64,000 nt of DNA from Stramentimicrobium sp964433555 (GCA_964433555.1 CAYSRG010000001.1:124001-188000); one strand, 5' to 3'; shown: positions 17,203-26,368, numbered from the stretch's first letter. Numbers and translations are program-made. The notes: generated by a model not told the origin, from the letters alone.

Positions 17203-18351
17203 TTATATTTTCACTATTGAGTAGCTTCCGTCAGTATTAACAACATAGAGATTGATTCCGGTGCCAACTCGATCACCTTTTTCGTCAAATCCGATTGGTC
17301 CGGTAATGCTGGGGAATTCTGTCATTTCATTCTTCAAGTAATTCACCAAAACGTCAGAATCGGTAGAACCGCTCTTATCAATTGCTTCTGCCAACACCAT
17401 TAAAGCATCAGCAGCATAAACAGGCCAAGGACTGGAAGGTAAGCTGCCATATGCCTCTTGATATTTGGCTTTAAATTCCATAGCTTCTGGATTGGTGAAA
17501 TATTCTATTAAAGCTTCCTGAGTCATATAACATCCGGCAGCATATTCTAAACCTGCAATTTTTATAAAATCTTCATTAATGGCAGCATCTCCACCTACAA
17601 AGACAGCATCGATACCAATTTCTCTAGCCTGTCTTATAATGAGACCTGCTTCGGGGAAATATCCGGTGAAATAAAATACTTCCGGATTTGTTTCTCTCAA
17701 CTTGGTTAAGGGAACTGTATAATCAGCTTCTCCGGGAGTAATAGCATCAAAGTAAACTATATCAATATTACCCATCGCCAGTGCAGCATTTCGTGCCTCT
17801 TCTGCTAAACCTAAAGCGAAGGAGGTATTATCATGCATAATTGCCACTCTTTTGGCTTTAAAATAAGGCACCACTTCCTCAGCAAAGAATATCCCCTGCG
17901 TATCTGTTCTGCCACAGGTACGGAAGAAATATTGTAGTCCTCTTTCTGATAAATGAGTAACAGTTGCTCCATAGGCAATATTGACCTTCTTAAATTTTTC
18001 ATAAATATCGGAAGCAGGCTGCGTTACAGAAGAACCATAAGTAGCAATAGCTGCCACTACTTCTTTCATGGAAACCAATTTCATAGCTGCCAATGCTCCT
18101 GCTCTCGGTTGACAGGCGTCATCCACTACTTCAATCTTAATCATCCTGCCACCTAAAACACCGCCTTTTTCGTTAACCATCTTAGCTGCAGTCTCTACAC
18201 TTTGTTTAGCCATTTCTCCTTCAATGGCTTCTGCACCGGTAAGGGGTCCTTGTAATCCAATCACTACCGGTGGTTGTTGCGCCAAAACATTAATGGAAAA
18301 ACATACACATAAAATCATCACGATAGTTAAAATTTGTTTCATTCTATTCAT
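17203..18351 (-). CDS. livK: LIV-type periplasmic/extracellular substrate-binding protein
   Basis: 382 residues of the Leu/Ile/Val-binding (type I periplasmic binding) family. An N-terminal signal peptide (residues 1-24, ending FSINVLAQQ) precedes the mature domain starting PPVVIGLQGPLTGAEAIEG. GGAGGAG lies 5 bp before the ATG. It is separated by 233 bp from the oxidoreductase gene upstream, which contains a hairpin, and is the first gene of livKHMGF. The ligand cannot be told, but the operon suggests the substrate of the linked flavin dehydrogenase. Confidence 0.92.
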   Translation of the reverse strand: MNRMKQILTIVMILCVCFSINVLAQQPPVVIGLQGPLTGAEAIEGEMAKQSVETAAKMVNEKGGVLGGRMIKIEVVDDACQPRAGALAAMKLVSMKEVVAAIATYGSSVTQPASDIYEKFKKVNIAYGATVTHLSERGLQYFFRTCGRTDTQGIFFAEEVVPYFKAKRVAIMHDNTSFALGLAEEARNAALAMGNIDIVYFDAITPGEADYTVPLTKLRETNPEVFYFTGYFPEAGLIIRQAREIGIDAVFVGGDAAINEDFIKIAGLEYAAGCYMTQEALIEYFTNPEAMEFKAKYQEAYGSLPSSPWPVYAADALMVLAEAIDKSGSTDSDVLVNYLKNEMTEFPSITGPIGFDEKGDRVGTGINLYVVNTDGSYSIVKI

Positions 18352-18521
18352 AATCTCCTCCTTTAAACTTATTTCTAAAGCGATATAAGCTCAAATTTCA
18401 CTTTATTCTTTATGTTAGCATCACCTCCTATTTTAATAGTTGAGACTAAATATCTGGATTTAACTTAACAGTTGTCTCATTTTAGGAAAATAACACATCC
18501 TATATTAAGACACTTTCAGCA

Positions 18522-18551
18522 GAAAATAACAAGCTTGACTATGTTATTTTC
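18522..18551. other. Perfect inverted repeat between dehydrogenase and livK
   Basis: GAAAATAACA and TGTTATTTTC form a 10-bp stem with a 10-base loop. No T-run follows on the minus strand, so it is more likely an mRNA stabiliser or processing signal between the catabolic and transport genes than a terminator. Confidence 0.5.
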
Positions 18552-18584
18552 TATAGCCACATCAAACTTCAATCTATATATTTT

Positions 18585-19730
18585 TCACACCACTGATGGT
18601 TCTAAGATTAACTCTCCCCGTTCAAATCGGGTAATACTTAACTTTTCTATGGGTAGTAAGGTACGACCTTCCATAATATATGCTGCTAACATCCTTCCGG
18701 TAATAGGAGCAAGCATAAATCCATGACCACTAAAACCTACAGACATATAATACCCTTTCAATTGCGGGTGTTCACCAAGAATTGGCTGTAAATCAGGACT
18801 CATAGTATAAGAACCTGACCATTGTCTGACTACCCGCACGCTACTTAAAACAGGAATTAAATTGATCATCTTCCTCGCCATTGTAACAGCAAATTGCCAG
18901 CTGGTTCCCAGGTCATGACCTATAATTTCATTCTCTGGATCGCCATAACCTCCAACAATGCTGCCATGTGGAAGTTGCTGAAAATAATAATTACGAGAAA
19001 AAGACATTAACATTGGTTCCCATAACTGCTCAATGGGTTCAGTAACCATTATCTGATGTCTTTGAGCATACACTGGAATTTCAATACCGGCAATTTTGCC
19101 CACTTCTTGGGCATATCCTCCTGCTGCATTAACTACTGTATCGGTCAATATACTACCTTGATTAGTTATAATAGCATGAATCTTTTGTCCTTTAGTTACT
19201 ATTTTTTGTGCTTCAGTAAATTGACATAATTTTACTCCTAACCTTCGAGCAGCCTCAGCATAGGCAAATGTAGTTAATAACGGATTAACATTACCATCAG
19301 TAGGACAGTAAGTAGCTGCCAGCATATCTTTAATATTTAAAGCCGGCACTATTTCTTTTGCTTCACCAGGTGTTATCAGTCGGGCAGGAATGCCAAGACT
19401 ATTCTCTAACTGGACATTTTTCTGAAACTGTTTAACCTCTTTTTCCGTATAAGCTATAATAAGATAACCTTTTTGATTTAGCTCAATATCATATCCCAGC
19501 TCATCACTAAGTTGTTCAAGTATTTTAACACTATCTCGGGCTAAAGTGCAATTCATTTCTGTTCCAAATTGCTGACGGAATCCTGCACCACATCTTCCTG
19601 ATGACCCATTAGCCACGGTATCCTTTTCCAAAATAACTATATTCTTCTGTCCCTTTTTTGCCAGGTTATAGGCAATGCTACAACCCTGTACTCCCCCACC
19701 AATAATAACAATATCAGCCCTATCACTCAT
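18585..19730 (-). CDS. FAD-dependent amine/imino-acid dehydrogenase, catalytic subunit (DAO family)
   Basis: 381 residues. Dinucleotide-binding site IVIIGGGVQGCSIAYNLAKKG at the N-terminus, a CGAGFRQQFGTEMN segment like sarcosine oxidase beta and dye-linked L-proline dehydrogenase beta subunits, and C-terminal GFSGHGFMLAPITG. Such subunits oxidise the C-N bond of secondary amines or imino acids. It overlaps the [2Fe-2S] gene by 8 bases and is followed by livK, so it is probably the catalytic part of a multi-subunit dehydrogenase fed by the transporter. Base composition is close to the genome background, unlike the four genes before it. Candidate substrates are proline, hydroxyproline, sarcosine or glycine; I cannot choose. 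Confidence 0.82.
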   Translation of the reverse strand: MSDRADIVIIGGGVQGCSIAYNLAKKGQKNIVILEKDTVANGSSGRCGAGFRQQFGTEMNCTLARDSVKILEQLSDELGYDIELNQKGYLIIAYTEKEVKQFQKNVQLENSLGIPARLITPGEAKEIVPALNIKDMLAATYCPTDGNVNPLLTTFAYAEAARRLGVKLCQFTEAQKIVTKGQKIHAIITNQGSILTDTVVNAAGGYAQEVGKIAGIEIPVYAQRHQIMVTEPIEQLWEPMLMSFSRNYYFQQLPHGSIVGGYGDPENEIIGHDLGTSWQFAVTMARKMINLIPVLSSVRVVRQWSGSYTMSPDLQPILGEHPQLKGYYMSVGFSGHGFMLAPITGRMLAAYIMEGRTLLPIEKLSITRFERGELILEPSVV

Positions 19731-19995
19731 CCTGACCTCCTGCCAGTATCCCCAGGGGAACAGGCTTGGTAGGGGGTCGGAAGGTGGAAAGAGGTATTTC
19801 CTCTACTTTCTTGTTCAGGTAACGGGCTATGGCCTGGAGAAGTACTCTCCGGCAGGTCTTGCCCTGACAGGGACCCATACCGGCACGGGTAAGACGTTTG
19901 ATCTCATCTAAGGTAGTATAACCCTTATCCAGCTGTTTTCTTATCTCTCCCCAGGTAATATCCTCACAACGACAGATAATGGTGTTATCATCCAT
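19723..19995 (-). CDS. BFD-like [2Fe-2S]-binding subunit
   Basis: 90 residues from ATG 19995, which has GGAGG 8 bp upstream. The fold is that of bacterioferritin-associated ferredoxin: CRCEDITWGEIRKQL and a second Cys pair in GMGPCQGKTC. In amine dehydrogenases of the HcnABC/LhpBEF/PDH type this domain is either fused to a flavoprotein or separate, as here. It overlaps both neighbours by 8 bases, so translation is coupled. G+C-rich. Confidence 0.85.
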   Translation of the reverse strand: MDDNTIICRCEDITWGEIRKQLDKGYTTLDEIKRLTRAGMGPCQGKTCRRVLLQAIARYLNKKVEEIPLSTFRPPTKPVPLGILAGGQDE

Positions 19996-20485
19996 TTTGT
20001 TTAACCTCCACTTTGATATTGCGGATAACAAGGGCTAATGCCTTAGGTACGATGATACTTACGATAGAGGTCTTATTTTTGGTCTTCTGAACCTTAAAAA
20101 CCTTTACCTTTGCTACCTGGCGGCCTTCCCGGTCTAAGCCACAGACTGTCTGTCCCTGCTCAGGCAGGGGCAGCATCTCATAGGGCAGTTTGATTAGGGC
20201 CTCTCTCGGGGAGTAGTTCAGGTCCAGGACAAAGATGGCCAGTCCGGGACAGGAGGCAATACAAAGGCCACAGCCGGTACACTTATGGTAATCTACCTTG
20301 GGCAAATCATTGATATCGGCAAAGGGCAAGATTGCCCCCGAGGGGCAGCCGGAGGCACAGGGGTCACAGGGAATATGCTGAAAGCATTCCACCATCACCA
20401 CCGCCCTCTGGGTAAGGATCTCCTGAGGGGGAGTGACCTTCTGCAATTCCTCTTTAGTTGGTACTCCATTATGAGCTACAGACAT
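19988..20485 (-). CDS. 4Fe-4S ferredoxin-like electron-transfer subunit
   Basis: 165 residues from ATG 20485 (GGAGGA 5 bp upstream). Two [4Fe-4S] motifs are visible: CDPCASGCPSGAI and CTGCGLCIASCPGLAI. The C-terminal part is a beta-rich domain (QTVCGLDREGRQVAKVKVFKV). It probably carries electrons from the flavin subunits onward to a soluble acceptor. It overlaps the preceding flavoprotein by 17 bases and the next gene by 8. G+C-rich, well above the flanks. Confidence 0.85.
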   Translation of the reverse strand: MSVAHNGVPTKEELQKVTPPQEILTQRAVVMVECFQHIPCDPCASGCPSGAILPFADINDLPKVDYHKCTGCGLCIASCPGLAIFVLDLNYSPREALIKLPYEMLPLPEQGQTVCGLDREGRQVAKVKVFKVQKTKNKTSIVSIIVPKALALVIRNIKVEVKQNG

Positions 20486-21584
20486 GGCTTCCTCCTTCAG
20501 CCAGGGTGGCTTTACTGATTCCTCTGGTAATGGCGGCACTCACCTGGTTGTGGCGCAATTGGGCGAGCTCTCTGTGGAAGGTGAGGTTTAACCTGTGATA
20601 GTGGGTATGATAGAGACCCAGGCTGGCGGCGGCATTGAGGCCGGCCACCTCTCCCTCGATCATGGCACTGCTGGCCTCTTCAATGCCGGCTACATCCCCG
20701 GCGATATAGATATGATGCTGAGAAGTCCTCATATTCTCATCCCTTAGGGCGACATAGCCGCATAATTCCGGGATATAGGCCATCTGACAGCCGGCCTGCC
20801 AGAGCAGCTCCGAAAGAGGAGACAGCCCTACGGCCAGACAGACCGTATCTATGGCCAAGTCTTGTTCGGTTCCGCTGAGAAAGTTAAATTTATCATCAAG
20901 TTGACAGATGGTGACACCTGCCACCTCATCTTTACCTCTTACCTCTTTTAGGGTACAGCGGGTATAGATGGGGATACCCAGTCGGCGGACTTTACTGGCA
21001 TGTACCCAGTATCCTCCGATATGGGGGAGGGCCTCTACTATGGCCTTTACCTCGATGCCGGCCTGTACCAGCTGATAGCTTACGATCAGGCCGATGTTAC
21101 CGGCACCTACCATGAGCACTGACCTACCGGGGATGATGCCATAGACATTCATCAGGGTCTGCACCGCCCCGGCTCCATAGACCCCGGGCAGGTCATTGTT
21201 GAGAAAGGATAGCATATTCTCCGAGGCACCGGTAGCGATGATGAGCCGATGGGGTCTTACCTGGCTTAACCTTTTGCCATTGTAGCCTTCCAGTATGGTC
21301 AGGATGCCATCTTCATAGTATCCGGTCACGGTGGACTGAATCAAGACCTCAATATTGGGTAATTGGGCAATCTCGGCTATAAAGTTACGGGCAATGTCGA
21401 TACCCCTGGTACCGGCGAATTGTTCGGTAGAGCCGAAGAACTTATGGGTCTGCTTGATGAGCTGTCCACCCAGCTGGAGGCCATCATCTATGAGTAAGAC
21501 AGTGGCCTTACATCTGGCGGCGGTGGTAGCGGCAGCCAAACCGGCCGGTCCTCCACCTACTACTACAATATCATACTCTTTCAC
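20469..21584 (-). CDS. FAD/NAD(P)-dependent oxidoreductase subunit, HcnB/PDH-alpha type
   Basis: 371 residues of the two-dinucleotide-domain family. FAD site YDIVVVGGGPAGLAAATTAA, NAD(P) site VLMVGAGNIGLIVSYQL near residue 160, and a C-terminal HIYIAGDVAGIEEASSAMIEG. Similar to the alpha subunits of hydrogen cyanide synthase (HcnB) and dye-linked L-proline or D-hydroxyproline dehydrogenases. It follows the small [2Fe-2S] gene by 4 bp. G+C is about 57 percent over 20821-20880 as counted, against about 37 percent over 19201-19260. Probably acquired with its ferredoxin partners. Confidence 0.86.
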   Translation of the reverse strand: MKEYDIVVVGGGPAGLAAATTAARCKATVLLIDDGLQLGGQLIKQTHKFFGSTEQFAGTRGIDIARNFIAEIAQLPNIEVLIQSTVTGYYEDGILTILEGYNGKRLSQVRPHRLIIATGASENMLSFLNNDLPGVYGAGAVQTLMNVYGIIPGRSVLMVGAGNIGLIVSYQLVQAGIEVKAIVEALPHIGGYWVHASKVRRLGIPIYTRCTLKEVRGKDEVAGVTICQLDDKFNFLSGTEQDLAIDTVCLAVGLSPLSELLWQAGCQMAYIPELCGYVALRDENMRTSQHHIYIAGDVAGIEEASSAMIEGEVAGLNAAASLGLYHTHYHRLNLTFHRELAQLRHNQVSAAITRGISKATLAEGGSHVCSS

Positions 21585-21588
21585 GTTC

Positions 21589-21885
21589 TTACCCTTTCTC
21601 TTTTTGTCTTTCTATAACCATTCCCTCTTCCAGTCTGGTAATGCAGGTTCTGACATTGGGTATGCCATTGACCCTCATCAGGCAGGAAGAGCAATTGCCG
21701 ATAGCACAGAAGAATCCACGGGGACGCTTCAGCTTCCGGCTGTAACTGAGGACCTTGATGCCTGCTGCTACTAAGGCTGCGGCAATGGGTTCGTTGTCAT
21801 ACCCTTCCATCTTCCGGCCCTCGAAGGTGAAGGAGACCTTCTGGCCAGGCTGGAAGTGTAAAATAGGGTGTTCTTTAATTCTCAT
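21589..21885 (-). CDS. Small [2Fe-2S] ferredoxin subunit, HcnA type
   Basis: 98 residues from ATG 21885, preceded by AAGGA. Carries the plant-type cluster pattern C-x4-C-x2-C-x13-C in FFCAIGNCSSCLMRVNGIPN and the following VRTC. HcnA-like subunits pair with HcnB/HcnC flavoproteins. The frame stays open upstream to 22092 but that part is repeat copy D, so I exclude it. First gene of the dehydrogenase-transporter operon. Confidence 0.86.
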   Translation of the reverse strand: MRIKEHPILHFQPGQKVSFTFEGRKMEGYDNEPIAAALVAAGIKVLSYSRKLKRPRGFFCAIGNCSSCLMRVNGIPNVRTCITRLEEGMVIERQKEKG

Positions 21886-21925
21886 AACAATTTTCCTTAA
21901 TCTTAAGCAAACTATCAACTTATCA

Positions 21926-22390
21926 GGATATTCCAGGGGAAGGATTCCCCTTGGAAAATCCTTATAATTAGTATATATAGTATACCGTGCTGTGTAGTGC
22001 GTTACATAGATGATACAGTATACCGTACTAAGTACATTGCATAACGTTAATTTAGTTGTTAGTAGTTGGTAGATAGTATTCAGTATCCGCATTCGGTTCT
22101 TAGTGTAAATTAGTTTAAAGTTTTTAGTTTTTGGTTTTCAGTTCAAATCTCCTCGGGTAAAAGTGGGTGATATTGCCTCAATGTTTTACTCCTGGCAATG
22201 ACAATTTCGTTATGTGTTATGGGCCATGCATATTATGTGAATTATAGGAAATAGTTATAACCAAAAGAATTTTAACCAAAAACTAAAATCCTTTAACTGA
22301 AAATTTAAATAGTGTTGTGAGTACTACCTAAGCAGTGCGTGACAATCTATTATAGTTATTCCCCTATAAAAGTTATACTGTAAAACTTTA
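21926..22390. repeat. Dispersed intergenic repeat, copy D (full length)
   Basis: About 465 bp, starting 41 bp upstream of the HcnA-like ATG. Same order of parts as the copy at 13.1 kb: palindrome CCAGGGGAAGGATTCCCCTT; GTATATATAGTATACC; TTAACGTTAATTTAG; CGGTTCTTAG; GTTTTCAGTTCAAATCTCCT; ATATTGCCTC...GGCAATGAC; AACCAAAAACTAAAATCC; GTGAGTACTACCTAAGCAG with GACAATCT; TTATTCCCCTATAAA. More diverged than the 13.1-kb copy. From 22391 to 22635 I see only AT-rich DNA. Confidence 0.85.
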
Positions 22391-22635
22391 GTTATATTTT
22401 TTACGGATAGGATCCTGAGGAGTATAATATATGGTAGTAATTGTCCTCAGGATATTTCAGCTTATCTATACCCAGATTATAGAAATTATATACTACATCT
22501 TAAATATATTAATAATTAATTTACTATATATCTTCTTAACTTAAAAAGAATACTTATAGTTATAAAATTACTAAAAATTCCATTACTTATACTATAAATA
22601 TAAATAAGTTTATTTAATCAGAATTTTACTCTAAA

Positions 22636-22680
22636 AGAAAAAGGCAGAGAATGAAGAAATTCATTACTCTGCCTTTTTCT
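22636..22680 (-). terminator. Rho-independent terminator after nrdG
   Basis: Left arm 22636-22655 and right arm 22660-22680 pair over about 20 bases (AAAAAGGCAGAG with CTCTGCCTTTTT, then AATGAA with TTCATT, one bulge). It has T-runs on either strand. It lies 275 bp past the end of nrdG and before the next operon. Confidence 0.75.
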
Positions 22681-22955
22681 TAATTAAATGGCCTATCATA
22701 AAAGAGGTGCCTATTTCCTGTCCTAATATTCTATTATAATTACTAAGATTTTGCACTGTAGAAAATTACTCCTCCAGATATTTTCTCTGCTTCCAGAAAG
22801 GCGGAATATGGAGTAAAGTATCCGATTTATACATCAAAAACCTCTGTAATTATAACATCACTTTAAACAAAAAGACAAATTTTTTGTATCAATTGCTTCT
22901 GATACCCTGGCAATCATTCTTCTACTAATAATAGATTAAAAAAAGTTAAGTGGAT

Positions 22956-23699
22956 TTATCTAACCTTACATCTTTCCACATAAGGTTCAATCTTGCTCCT
23001 GAACTCTTCGATTTTGTGCGGTGGATAAGGAGCAATAGCTACCAGCTGCTTATCTAACAATTGACCGTTATTAATGAAGTTCTGTAATACATATTGTTTT
23101 GAACCCTTAATTTCTCGGGCAATTTCTTCAATAATCTGTTCATCATGAAAAATCGGTATTACTGTTGTTCTAAATTCATATTCAATTCCAGCACATCTAA
23201 TTAGATTAATACTCTTTTTTATTTTGCTAATAACCTGCTCATCATTAATACCAATGGCTTTTTTATATGCTTCCGACTTCAAACAACTTTTAATATCCAT
23301 AGCAATGAAATCAACTAGATTTCTCTCAATAATTTCCGCTAACCTCTTTGGTTGACTACCATTGGTATCAAGTTTAATTTTTATATTATGCTTTCTGATC
23401 TTGACAAGAAATTCAGGTAAATCATCATAGATTGTTGGTTCTCCACCACTAAGGCATATTCCATCCAGAAAGCCTTTCCTTTCCTTGAGGAAGGTAATTA
23501 TATCTTCTTCTGGGATTATCGAAAACTGTTGAGGATTGGTAACCAAATCAACATTGTAACAGAAAGGACATCGAAAATTACATCCTCCTACATATAAAGT
23601 TGATACAATCAGCCCCTCCCAATCTATTAAAGAGGTTGAAATTAATTTCCTTATTCTAATTTTTTGATCTATTTGGTATTTTTTTTCTAATACTGTCAA
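22956..23699 (-). CDS. nrdG: Anaerobic ribonucleotide reductase activating protein
   Basis: 247 residues of the radical-SAM superfamily. Cysteines 40, 44 and 47 form the CxxxCxxC cluster site (GGCNFRCPFCYN), followed by GICLSGGEPTIYDDL and KLDTNGSQP. It generates the glycyl radical on NrdD. Start is TTG 23699 because no ATG lies before the conserved core; the start overlaps the glutaredoxin-like gene by 44 bases. Longer than classic E. coli NrdG (about 150 residues), as in the pyruvate formate-lyase-activase-like form found in many anaerobes. Confidence 0.9.
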   Translation of the reverse strand: MTVLEKKYQIDQKIRIRKLISTSLIDWEGLIVSTLYVGGCNFRCPFCYNVDLVTNPQQFSIIPEEDIITFLKERKGFLDGICLSGGEPTIYDDLPEFLVKIRKHNIKIKLDTNGSQPKRLAEIIERNLVDFIAMDIKSCLKSEAYKKAIGINDEQVISKIKKSINLIRCAGIEYEFRTTVIPIFHDEQIIEEIAREIKGSKQYVLQNFINNGQLLDKQLVAIAPYPPHKIEEFRSKIEPYVERCKVR

Positions 23700-23925
23700 T
23701 TTCCGGTAATATCCCCCTCCAAGATTCTATTTCTTCTCCTCTCTCTGTTACCAGTACGAGAGAAGGTGTACTCATAACCTGGTATATACATGCTTCAGCT
23801 AAACCATCTACTGTGTTGACATCATAATATTGCACTGCTAACTCTTCTTCTAATATTTTTCCTATGTCTTTTGCTCCAGGACAATTAGGACAATCCTTTT
23901 GCCAGAAAATTTTCATCTTCATCAT
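23656..23925 (-). CDS. Glutaredoxin/thioredoxin-like protein beside NrdD
   Basis: 89 residues. Thioredoxin-fold start KIFWQKDCPNCPGAK with redox pair CPNC (Cys12, Cys15), and a cis-proline motif STPSLVLV. Set between nrdD (34 bp upstream) and nrdG (overlapping), it is probably the electron donor for this class III reductase. Established work shows that some NrdD subgroups use a thioredoxin or glutaredoxin instead of formate; this operon fits that. Start may be any of the clustered ATGs at 23917-23925. Confidence 0.82.
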   Translation of the reverse strand: MMKMKIFWQKDCPNCPGAKDIGKILEEELAVQYYDVNTVDGLAEACIYQVMSTPSLVLVTERGEEIESWRGILPEIDSIRKKIPNRSKN

Positions 23926-23959
23926 TGTATTAACTTAGCTCCTTCCAAACTATCTCTCT

Positions 23960-26368
23960 TTAGCTAATCTTATAATTACCCAGCTTTCTATCTTTTAATT
24001 CTCCTATTTTATTCTTATTCCAATTATTAATCTTGCTATAATAACCAACGATTCTAGTAATACCGTAAACATCATCACTATGACAATTGATACAAAAATT
24101 CTGTAAGCCTCTGCTCACCTTGCGACAGCGATTGCAGACCGTAAATTCCGGTGAAATGGTAATTTGAGCGGCAGGAGTATTTTTCCATACTTTATATATC
24201 AGATTATAGATACTCTCAGCGGGAGGTTTTTTTTCACCTACAAAGGCATGAATAATTGCTCCGCTCTTAATTAAAGGGTGAAACTTGCCCTGTTTTATGA
24301 TCCTGATGATAAGGTCTACATCGGCAGAAGCAGCAAAATGAATACTATTAGTATAGTAACACTCATCATTAGCAATGCTTCCCTTTATCACCTTTTCACT
24401 TTCTGGAAACTCTCTTAAATCAATTTTAGCTAACCTTCCCGCAGCACTTTCTGCTGGTGACTCTTCTAAAGATAATATCATACCATATCTTTTACTATAA
24501 TCCTTACATTTAAGATGTAAGAAAGAAACGGTCTTTAATCCCCACAAATAGCTATCATCATTTTCATGAAGCTGATAGCCAGTTAAATATTGCATTGCCT
24601 CATTTAATCCTATTAATCCTACTAAATAAGTACCTTTTTCCAAATCTACATAAGGTCTGCCATCAGGACTTATCTTACCTATTTGCCACAAAGGAGCTTC
24701 CGGTGAACTCATCAATCGTTGTAGGAATAATTTCTTTTCCTGATGTGCTTTAACTACTAATTGCAGAGTAGATTCAATTTGTTCAAAAAATCGATTAAAT
24801 TTTTCTTGTTCACTATAGGATTTTCTTTGATCATTATTTTTGGTAGCCCGGTAAGCACATTGAGGAAGATTGATAGTAACATTTTGAATTCCGGCAAATC
24901 TTAATTTTTCGGGATGTCTAATCATTTCCATATCGGTTATCTCATTCTTTAATCTACAGCAGGCAGCAAGTGTCACACTATCCCGGTCAAAGATAAAATA
25001 GGGTGTACCGTTGTCTGAGGCAATTTGACAGGCATATTTAAGCAACTCTATTTCCTCAGGGTCCTGAAAAGATGCTTCATTGATATGCAAATCCATTTTG
25101 GGGAAAGCAAATACTTTTCCGTTTGAATCTCCTGCAGCCCACACCTCCATTAAAGCTCTTAGAAATAACTGTGATTCTTTTTTATAATCTTGATAGGTTT
25201 TCCCGGTATACTCTCCACCTAGCCCAATAGCTGGTACATCTTTGAGATGTCCGGGTATTCCTAAATGAACATTAAAGTCTAAAAATAAACTCTGTCCTCC
25301 TCTGGAGAAGGCATTCTGGGAACCGCTAAAAATAAGATACTGTGCTTCCTGCCTCATCTCCCGATAAGACATTCCAGCTAAATAAGGAGCGTAAAATATA
25401 TTTAAATAAGCAATCCCCAATGCTCCTGCATAATAAGCCTGCATTGAAGATAAGAAGGTATTGAGATGTCCGGTAAGAGTACGGGCATACCTCGCTGGCG
25501 AAGAAGAGGTATCAAGGTTATCTAAATTCAAGCCGAATTTCTTGATATACTCCAGGGAATGTCCTGAACAATAAATACGAGGATATCCCAGATCGTGAAT
25601 ATGTATTACACCTTTTAAATGGGCATCTGATACTTCTTGACTAAAAACTTCCTGCAGCATATACTGTTTTATGGTATTTTCTGCTATTGCTAAATTAATT
25701 GCTTCTGGATTGTTGGTAGCAATATTACTATTCTCTTTGGTTTTGGATAGAAATAATCTTTTTAAATCATAGGTAGGCATACCAATAATCTTTTGTTTTC
25801 TCCATATCTTTTCATATCCTCTGGTAAATAATTCATTGTCTACCAGTTCCCTTATTAAAGCAGTGGAAACATTGGTAAAATTTAAACTCAAAATCTTTTC
25901 TTCTACCTTTTTAGCAATTTTCTCTGCTACTGCTGTGGAAAGCTTAGCCTCTTTAACCAGGGCATTAATTATTCTATTCCGCTCCCAGGGAGTAACCGTT
26001 TCTTCAGTTGAAGTAGAAACCAGGAGTGACATCTCGGTGGTATTCTTATAAGATTTCTCTTCATTTCTTACAATTAGCTTCTTTCTCAGTTCATTTTTTT
26101 TGTTGCGATAAATAATATAAGCTTTAGCTGCTTTAGTCAAACTAGATGCAACAAGCTGTTCTTCTACCATATCCTGAATCTCTTCCACAGAGGGAATCCT
26201 TTTCTCAAAGTTTACTTCCAGGTGATATGTTACATGGTCAGTTACCTCACGAGCTTGCAACTCATCTTTTTCTCCCACCGCTTCCATGGCTGCCAAAATG
26301 GCATGGTAAATCTTCTCTCTATCAAAAGGAACCAGATGACCTTCTCTCTTTTTGATTTTCTCCACCAT
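23960..26368 (-). CDS. nrdD: Anaerobic (class III) ribonucleoside-triphosphate reductase
   Basis: 802 residues from ATG 26368 (GAGGGG 5 bp upstream; an earlier ATG at 26383 has none). Makes deoxynucleotides through a glycyl radical, so works only without oxygen. An ATP-cone at residues 1-90 gives allosteric control, and residues 95-180 look like a second cone-type segment (LLVSTSTEETVTPWERNRI). The catalytic barrel follows, then a zinc site CNRCRKV...CINC and the glycyl-radical site RIVGYY with Gly about 775. The start overlaps nrdR by 47 bases. Confidence 0.95.
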   Translation of the reverse strand: MVEKIKKREGHLVPFDREKIYHAILAAMEAVGEKDELQAREVTDHVTYHLEVNFEKRIPSVEEIQDMVEEQLVASSLTKAAKAYIIYRNKKNELRKKLIVRNEEKSYKNTTEMSLLVSTSTEETVTPWERNRIINALVKEAKLSTAVAEKIAKKVEEKILSLNFTNVSTALIRELVDNELFTRGYEKIWRKQKIIGMPTYDLKRLFLSKTKENSNIATNNPEAINLAIAENTIKQYMLQEVFSQEVSDAHLKGVIHIHDLGYPRIYCSGHSLEYIKKFGLNLDNLDTSSSPARYARTLTGHLNTFLSSMQAYYAGALGIAYLNIFYAPYLAGMSYREMRQEAQYLIFSGSQNAFSRGGQSLFLDFNVHLGIPGHLKDVPAIGLGGEYTGKTYQDYKKESQLFLRALMEVWAAGDSNGKVFAFPKMDLHINEASFQDPEEIELLKYACQIASDNGTPYFIFDRDSVTLAACCRLKNEITDMEMIRHPEKLRFAGIQNVTINLPQCAYRATKNNDQRKSYSEQEKFNRFFEQIESTLQLVVKAHQEKKLFLQRLMSSPEAPLWQIGKISPDGRPYVDLEKGTYLVGLIGLNEAMQYLTGYQLHENDDSYLWGLKTVSFLHLKCKDYSKRYGMILSLEESPAESAAGRLAKIDLREFPESEKVIKGSIANDECYYTNSIHFAASADVDLIIRIIKQGKFHPLIKSGAIIHAFVGEKKPPAESIYNLIYKVWKNTPAAQITISPEFTVCNRCRKVSRGLQNFCINCHSDDVYGITRIVGYYSKINNWNKNKIGELKDRKLGNYKIS

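Noticed and set aside
21886..22092. Longer N-terminus for the HcnA-like ferredoxin
   Set aside because: This stretch is the palindromic head and AT-rich part of repeat copy D read in frame by chance.
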